A DNA stretch of 64,000 nucleotides, taken from contig OZ036006.1 of NCBI GenBank assembly GCA_964035015.1, forward strand, positions 4,206,234 to 4,270,233, in the 5' to 3' direction. Source of the stretch: Corallium rubrum. Lineage: Eukaryota > Cnidaria > Anthozoa > Scleralcyonacea > Coralliidae. Shown here piece by piece: positions 57,616 to 64,000 of the stretch (its first letter is position 1; every line of letters begins with the position of its first letter). The translations under genes were made by a program, and so were the position numbers. The notes below the pieces were generated by a model. It was given only the letters and a program-made list of their open reading frames with translations, was not told the DNA's origin and made no database searches.

Positions 57616-59802
57616 ATGGAAAAGAAAAGTCGGAGCGCGGATAAATCCCTTATTCAGGTTATACTACAAAAGTATCGTGACTGTTCGGTCGATTCGATCA
57701 CTGGGCCCACAGCTATTCGTAAATACGAGCCGAACCGCCAACGAACATGGCTCAACGGCATGACAGACGGAGCGTCGGTCAAATCCAAACACGAAGATGT
57801 TTCGTCTAGCAAAAACCTAGACGGGCCGCCGTTCTCGGCGATTGCCTCTGCAAGATTGCCAGCATCTGGCGTAGCCGCGCCACGGACCAAACCGAGTCGA
57901 GTGAAGCGGACATTACTCGATGGCATTCCGATCGCCTGCTTTCATATCGGAGGCGAGAAGAGGCTGTGTCTTGGCCAACTGCTTGCTGATGTCCTAAAGG
58001 AGTTTTCGCCGAGCGAAGTGAACAATTCACGAGACCACTTAAAAATCTATTGTCCCAGATGCGATGAGGAGCAGCTTGAGTCATTGAAACTCTCCGAAGT
58101 CGTCCCATGGTCCGAGTCGTCTTGCTTGCTTATCACAAAGAGCGATGCGTACCGTTTATGTAGCGCTTTACTATCGAACAGAGCACCTCAACGACAAGAG
58201 AAGAAGTACACAAAGCCATTCCTCGATGTCTACCACGAATGCTTCGGCGGTTGCGAGGGTATCTTCGAACCAGAGACGTACAATGAACCTCATGCGAAGT
58301 GTGTTACGTGTCTCGAATGCCAACGTATGTTCTCTCCCAGGAAATTTGTCACTCACAGCCACGCGAGCTATGAAATACAGACATGTCATTGGGGCATGGA
58401 CAGTTCAAAATGGCGCCTCTACCTGCTCCTACCAGACGACAAAGCAGATGACGAAGCGACGAAGAAGCTATGGGAAGACGTCAAGAAACGGTTCTACGGT
58501 ACGGTGAGAAAACGAAAACAGTCTAACTCCGAAGGTGAGAGTACAGCTAGCGGGGATTTATACGGGGAGGGAAATAATGCGAAGAGACGAACCAGTGAGA
58601 CGAAAGTCTTGGCTTATTCGAATTCACCGAACGTCGAACGCCGCTCCGGTACGCCATCCAGTTCTGTGAGCTCCCCTCGAGAACACAACGAAGTTGTGAA
58701 TCGAAGGTCTGCTTTTCGACCTTGGTCTCCCTTGGAAGAGAAATCGCGTGTTGACAGCGCTTCTACGAGCGGCGAAAGTCAAACAAGTACTGTATCGTCA
58801 AGTCCAAGTCATATGAACAGTCGGTCGTTTTTCGCACCGCCTCATCCGTTGCCGTTCCTCGCTCGGAACTGCTCTTGTCCCGTCGGTTATGGCTCGATAA
58901 ACGGAGTGAACTTCGTGGCCCATTCAACGCTGGTTAAACCCGTTAAAACGGAGTATCCGACCGTGATTTGTACACAGGGTACTTCTGGTAGTATATCGCA
59001 TGCAAACAGTAGTCGTGATGTTGTACATTCACGTGAGCACTCACGCAACGAAGCCAGTCAAGACGACGAGTCGCCAGTTCGCGAAACGGACGGACGTGAT
59101 TTCGCTTCACCAGAAAGGGTGAAACAAGTGCTTCATAAGTATTGTCACAAAGGACATTTACCTTCGATCGACGAACTCAGTTTCGCGTTAGCGAAGGAAC
59201 TTCGAGAGTGGAGTACCGGTCAGGCGAGGGTCTTGGAAGACGTGAAGGAGAAAGGAGAGAGATTGCGGGAAGAGATGAACTCGTTGCGTCGTGAAAACGC
59301 GAGCAAATTAGACGGTGCTTGTGCAGAACTGAAATGTTGTCAGGATAAATTAGAACACTTGAACAGGAAACGCGAAGAAGATCTCAAAGAGTTCGCCAAA
59401 ACCCGCGAAGCATTACAGAGACAGGTTGAGAGCTTGCAGGAACAACGCTCGTCTGATTCGGAGACGGTCAAGAAGTTGATGAATCAACTTGGAGAACGCG
59501 ATACGAGATGTCGTTTATTGGAGAAAGAGCTCGATTATATACGCTCGTGGTATATCGGATCACAGCGTCGTTACCCCGCTTTTCAACCGGTGCCTGTAGC
59601 AGTTTACGGAGCTCCGAATTTACGCGATATTTACTGCTCGCAAAGCGCTGTGATCCAAGAGATTCCAATCTACCAGAGAAACGGCGAGAGCCCAGCTTTG
59701 GCGAATCGAACTAATAAGAGCGAAGATGAAGACGTGAGTTCGGACTCTACGGAGCCAAATACTATAAATGCTAAAGAAACAAAGCCGGAAACGAAAGATT
59801 GA
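57616..59802 (+). CDS. SKI: SKI/SNO-family transcriptional corepressor, single coding exon, 728 aa
   Basis: SKI proteins bind SMADs and recruit corepressors to repress TGF-beta/BMP target genes in the nucleus. Residues ~96-190 are the SKI/SNO/DAC domain: LLDGIPIACFHIGGEKRLCL, IYCPRCDEEQLESLKL, LLITKSDAYRLCSALL. Residues ~200-296 are the SMAD4-binding zinc domain: DVYHECFGGCEGIFEPE, CVTCLECQRMF, KFVTHSHA, TCHWGMDSSKWRLYLLL, with Cys and His ligands kept. Residues ~300-500 are Ser-rich and disordered, ~501-645 form a coiled coil (KEKGERLREEMNSLRREN), and the tail is acidic. FHIGGEKRLCL fits SKI/SnoN, not SKOR, whose form is DGQERLCL. The length matches vertebrate SKI (~730). The ATG in GGTCAATGGA was chosen as first Met; the frame is open 27 codons upstream but without ATG. 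Confidence 0.92.
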   Translation: MEKKSRSADKSLIQVILQKYRDCSVDSITGPTAIRKYEPNRQRTWLNGMTDGASVKSKHEDVSSSKNLDGPPFSAIASARLPASGVAAPRTKPSRVKRTLLDGIPIACFHIGGEKRLCLGQLLADVLKEFSPSEVNNSRDHLKIYCPRCDEEQLESLKLSEVVPWSESSCLLITKSDAYRLCSALLSNRAPQRQEKKYTKPFLDVYHECFGGCEGIFEPETYNEPHAKCVTCLECQRMFSPRKFVTHSHASYEIQTCHWGMDSSKWRLYLLLPDDKADDEATKKLWEDVKKRFYGTVRKRKQSNSEGESTASGDLYGEGNNAKRRTSETKVLAYSNSPNVERRSGTPSSSVSSPREHNEVVNRRSAFRPWSPLEEKSRVDSASTSGESQTSTVSSSPSHMNSRSFFAPPHPLPFLARNCSCPVGYGSINGVNFVAHSTLVKPVKTEYPTVICTQGTSGSISHANSSRDVVHSREHSRNEASQDDESPVRETDGRDFASPERVKQVLHKYCHKGHLPSIDELSFALAKELREWSTGQARVLEDVKEKGERLREEMNSLRRENASKLDGACAELKCCQDKLEHLNRKREEDLKEFAKTREALQRQVESLQEQRSSDSETVKKLMNQLGERDTRCRLLEKELDYIRSWYIGSQRRYPAFQPVPVAVYGAPNLRDIYCSQSAVIQEIPIYQRNGESPALANRTNKSEDEDVSSDSTEPNTINAKETKPETKD

Positions 59803-62409
59803 GATTTGAGACGGACAAGCGGAACACTTGACGTCTCTGAACGGTCCATCACGTCTGTGTCTCGAACCCGATGCGGAATGACGCTGCGACAATTTTATGT
59901 CCGCTCGGATAGTTGTATGACTTGCATTTATCGGAACGTGTAGTTTCTATCTGCGAACGGTTCGAATTCTAGGAGTTCTGTCAACAGTTTAAGAACGAAA
60001 GAGCTTAATCAATGATGTTGGCTCCCGCGGAGCAAATGCTAAAGTCACCATATTTGAATGAGAGATTCGCAAAAGCTGTGTAACCTATAACATATATAAA
60101 TATAAAATGGTGTTAAAAACACGGTTGTTCGACTAGGACAGAAAAGATAACTTGGTTGAACTTCGTGCATTTGCACGCGTTGTCGGAACTCTTGTTTTAG
60201 TGTATATTGACACAGTTGTAAATATTTGTACAGTAACCAAGATTATAATGACGAATCGTGAGACGCGAACATAAACAGAAAAAAAGACCCCGAAGGACAG
60301 TCTGACGAACTCGAATATACATCGGATAGAACTAATAATAACTTATTATTCACAAAATAATAATTGATTCCATTTTGCCGGAGGCATTTACACGCGTTTC
60401 TGATCAAATCAAGTCCCACGTTGTTGTTACAATAATATATATATTATGTGATAGTATGTATATATAAAACTGTCTAATTCCTTTTTTGTTCATAGCGGTT
60501 TCAAGGACACTTATGTTCGAAGGACCATGCAATTTTTCCCCCGTAAAAAGACCGTAAAGAAAATCGAGATAGGTAACTTCTTTGAAAATGCCAAATTCAG
60601 ATATTCTAATAATCAAACGTTATCGAACATCAAATATATGTTCAACTTGTTACCGGATATAGTTTGTAGATATAATCCGAGATAATATATTCTTGTCAGT
60701 TTAGTTCGGATGGCAACATTGGGATTTGTGGATTTTCAAATCCAATCCGGTGTAAAACCTTCAATGTGTTTACTACAAGCACAGGTCATCTTTCGTCACT
60801 TTCGTCCTGCACGCCTAAAGGAAGAAATCTAGCACTTCCCATATTGTAATCTATATCATTGAAATAGCTAGATATCTCTCAAATCGCGTGACGGTTTGGC
60901 ATTTCATGTTTTGTCTCTGAAAAGTTCAGGGCTTGCGATTTTGTGGCCGCGGTCGAAAGATATTTACGCTTCGCAGGTGAGAAATGGTCTTTTTTTTAAA
61001 AAAAAGGGACTTTAAAAATAAAACGATTCAAGAAAAAGCCGATTAAAAATAGACGCGGAGAATTCGAACTGCATAGTGCGTACTTAGCGGTGAAGATCTC
61101 AGTCGCCACAGTTTTCTCTGACGTAATTCCAAGGCTCCGTCATGTCTCGTTTTGACAGAGATTTTTTCACTGATTTTTCCCACTGACTACCAGGTGGTAT
61201 TCGTCGCAATGGCTTATCTGCCAATGCCACAATGGCTTGGGTTTGTCAGTTTGTCTGTAATCGTACAGGGAATAGGAAAAATGTATTGTATATAAACGCA
61301 ACAAATTTAAAAAGTGATTTATTAGATAGAGCAAGCGGAACCCTTCATCAGAGTATGAAGAGCTTCGCCCGAAAGGTCAGTTCACTTCGCCAGTGGCGTA
61401 GCCAAGGGGGGGCGAGGGTGGAGAAACTTGCAAGGGTGGGTGTACAGTTGTTTTAAGTTCAAGTGAGTAGATAGTGACGTGTTTGCAGGCATGTTTGCAG
61501 GCGTATTGCAGGCATGCATATGCTATAAATTACAATACTACTTTTACTAAATTACATTTACGACTTGCTTATAAATAAATCTGAAGATATTCTGACGTGT
61601 ATCATTCTATGTTCTGGTTTGATTTCAACAAAATTATGTAATTTATGGCTTTCAGATTACTCTTAAATATTTGCCTTAAAATGCAGGGTATAGTGTTTCC
61701 GAGACCCTAAAAATCCAAAATTTCTTTCGGACGCAAAATTGTGGCACAGTGACACACAGCATGAGTTTTAAATATAATGAAGCAATGAGGAAACCCTTTT
61801 TGCTTTGTTCTTAAGATTTTCCTGTCACCTGATTAACAATTTCCGCTTACTTAAATTAAGGCTAAAAGATTTGTTTGTTTCTAGTTTATTTTTGTCTTTC
61901 ACTCTTTTCAACCGCTCCGGCCTCTTGTCCGTATTTGACATTGTGTCAATTCGTCTTTAGCGAGCGAAACAAATTACTACCGAACAACAAATAGCTGTGT
62001 TGGCCAAACATTCGAAGGTCAGGCTTATTATTCAGAGCTCAACTCTTCTCCGATTTATTTTTATATTTATTTTATAATTTAGGTCATCGCTTTCAGAAAA
62101 TTAGGTTGAAGCGAATCGTTTGGATATTTTCGACCCGGTGCCCATATCGAAAGCCCAGCCCAAATACCTTGGCTTTGGGACGATTTGGGGGAGAAACTTT
62201 CTAGTTAGCCAGAATGGTAAATTTCAACCTTTTCTGGTCCACATTTTTACTATACTTTATTTAGCTTTATTTTCTGATTGCCCAAGCTATAATATATTTC
62301 ATAAAATAGCGTTTTCAAAACAACGTACGCAGTGATTAGTCGAAAACTGAGTTTATAAGTTTAACTGCATGGAAGACATGATTACGCCATTACACGTCAT
62401 TCAATACGC
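59803..62409. other. 3' flank of SKI and intergenic sequence
   Basis: 59803 to about 60450 is likely 3' UTR. I see no certain AATAAA before ~61017. A relic of the 120-bp satellite (TTAGATAGAGCAAGCGGAAC) lies at 61318-61380. No further gene is recognisable. Confidence 0.45.
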
Positions 62410-63005
62410 TTTATCGTTAGAAAGCTGTGAATTTGTAGAATACAATGGTGTCTTTGGTTTCGCGATAAACACAAACCGTTAATAGTTGTGAATTTTTTAA
62501 TTAAAACCAGAGGGCTTCACTCGGGGCGACTTAATAAGAAAGAACAATGCGTTTCAGTTTGTTCAAAAAAAAATTTCGCAGTTCGATTCCGAGATAAATG
62601 TCCAGCAAAACGGTGTCAGCGTTTTTTAATTTATTGCCTGTTTCGAATTTATGACTTACTTTGTCTGAATGTTGGTCGAAAAACAGCATTTTTAACTTTG
62701 GTCGTCAATAAAATCGGCAAAACTCGAAATATAAAAAAACGCTGACACCGTTTTGCTGGAAACTTATCTCGGAATCAAACTACAAAAAAAAAGATTTTGA
62801 ACAAAATAAAACGCTTTTTACTCGAGTCGCCCCGATTGAAGCCCTCGGGTTTTAATTAAAGAATTCACAACTATTAACGGTTTGTGTTTATCACAAAACC
62901 AAAGACACCATTGTATTCTACAAATTAATAGCTTTCCGTATTGATATCTATTATTTTTGTGGCATAAATTCTGACGAATTGAGAGCGCTTTACAGAAATG
63001 ACCCT
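62410..63005. mobile_element. MITE family H, copy 3
   Basis: Near-complete: TTAGAAAGCTGTGAATTTGT at left, CGTTTTGCTGGAAACTTATC and GACGAATTGAGAGCGC at right. The left tip is missing; centre orientation opposite to copy 2. Confidence 0.87.
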
Positions 63006-63518
63006 GAAAACCTATACGAAGACCTTAAAGGTACTTTTACCACTACCGAACATAATAAGCGTTTGATGCATATGTATTAAACAAGTCCGTTTTTCCAAAT
63101 AACAAAGATCTTTTCTCAGCGCTGCCAACTTGCCAGGCGGGGGTTGAACACGAGAAAATCAAAGCCATCTTGAATCTTTGATTCGCAAGGGCTCAAGCTT
63201 TTCAAAGTTGTGGGTGTCCTGCGTCTCGCAGAATGCCATAAACAGGGCCACGCCATTCAGAAAATATAATAGATAACTAATAACTATATATACATAACAT
63301 ACAAGATAACATCACAAGTTCACAACAACTTCAAGAACTTTTAAAAAAAGTATTATAAAAAGAAAGTATTATTATGTATAAAAAAACGAAAAGATGTACT
63401 TCGTATCAACATTCAACAACACCAGTTATCAATTTGTTTAAATTTGCTAAAATATTGTGGGTGTCCTTCTTCAGTGTACCCACGGACACCCGCTGCTTCC
63501 AGAGCCCCTGTTGATTTA
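63006..63518. other. Intergenic sequence
   Basis: No gene or structured repeat recognised; 63000-63030 matches the phrase after MITE H copy 1 (ACCCTGAAAACCTATACGAA), so the two loci share a longer duplicated flank. Confidence 0.45.
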
Positions 63519-63596
63519 GCCTGCGCCGCAGACGTCTAAACCCCTGACGTCTAAAGCGTCTAACCAGGGGTTTAGGCGTCTGCGGCGCAGGCTATG
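63519..63596. mobile_element. Fold-back AGCCTGCGCCGCAGACG
   Basis: AGCCTGCGCCGCAGACGTCT and its complement GGCGTCTGCGGCGCAGGCT enclose AAACCCCTG/CAGGGGTTT and GACGTCTAAAGCGTC. Compact 78-bp hairpin. Confidence 0.88.
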
Positions 63597-63889
63597 TTGA
63601 TTCGGCTTGTTTTTGGAGCAACAATTAACAAGAGGAACGATACTACTAAACTATATGGCAATTTATATATAATATTTATGTGTGTATATGGATGTATATA
63701 CTGTTTTAAAAAAATACATGTTAGAACGCCCTGTGCCAACTGTGGTCACCGCCATTTTGAATAATGACGTCATTTAAGATGGCGGCGCCAAACAATCCCA
63801 AGTACCATAGCGCTGCTAGCTCAGACATTTATAAATAGGATCTTATGTTATGTATTGTTTGTGAGTGTTGCTGTGGTGATTAATGTGAT

Positions 63890-64000
63890 TGCTTAAAGTG
63901 TCTGTGACACGAAAATTAAGTTTGTCTTTAATATATGAAGGAACACTTAATACGACAGGGTAACATCTTTTGCATAATTAGTTATCGGAGAAAGTTGCAT
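63890..64000. mobile_element. MITE family B, left arm at window edge
   Basis: CACGAAAATTAAGTTTGTCT, GTAACATCTTTTGCA and AGTTATCGGAG match 2280-2425. Cut by the end of the window. Confidence 0.75.

Overview
This window is animal genomic DNA. Its genes are split by GT-AG introns, and about half of it is simple-sequence arrays, fold-back transposons, SINEs and broken LINEs. The set of proteins (a transmembrane pentraxin, an ARHGEF10-type RhoGEF, a SKI-family corepressor) and the repeat families (the 'CTTCGCTCGAAACG' inverted repeats, many long-TIR MITEs) fit a cnidarian, probably an anthozoan. That assignment is an inference; only 'invertebrate metazoan' is firm. I see no bacterial, viral or CRISPR content.

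Layout. 1-4848: a minus-strand, three-exon gene for a 306-residue type II membrane pentraxin. Its 3' flank is a MITE split by a CR1/L2-like LINE. 4849-8000: repeats only. 8080-12545: a CCAAT-box promoter region and a four-exon plus-strand gene for a 168-residue acidic protein built from phase-0 exons that repeat one boundary motif. 13000-18000: MITE, minisatellite and hairpin sequence. 18022-44054: the main gene, a plus-strand RhoGEF of 25 coding exons that join in frame to 1,624 codons. It has a tyrosine-motif N-terminus, a DH domain, a PH-like region, a WD40-like propeller and a ~420-residue acidic insert before the last blade. 44105-57500: dispersed repeats, a LINE 3' fragment, CT-rich arrays and a TA-flanked TIR element. 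57616-59802: a single-exon SKI/SNO gene of 728 residues. 59803-64000: 3' flank and more MITEs.

The three recognised proteins do not form an operon-like unit. By family they act at the surface (pentraxin), in Rho-GTPase signalling (RhoGEF) and in TGF-beta/SMAD transcription (SKI). The most unusual aspect is the architecture of the RhoGEF introns. Many carry their own expanded array (units of 3, 4, 5, 6, 8, 10, 21, ~40 and ~120 bp), and intron 10 is almost nothing but a MITE. Several insertions are nested and keep readable target-site duplications (TA, TTAA, 5 bp, 9 bp), so their order of arrival can be read. I found no clear new enzymatic or defence system. The most promising biology is the repeat-boundary acidic gene, the SH2-docking-like N-terminus of the RhoGEF, and transposon-derived intron and splice-site sequence.
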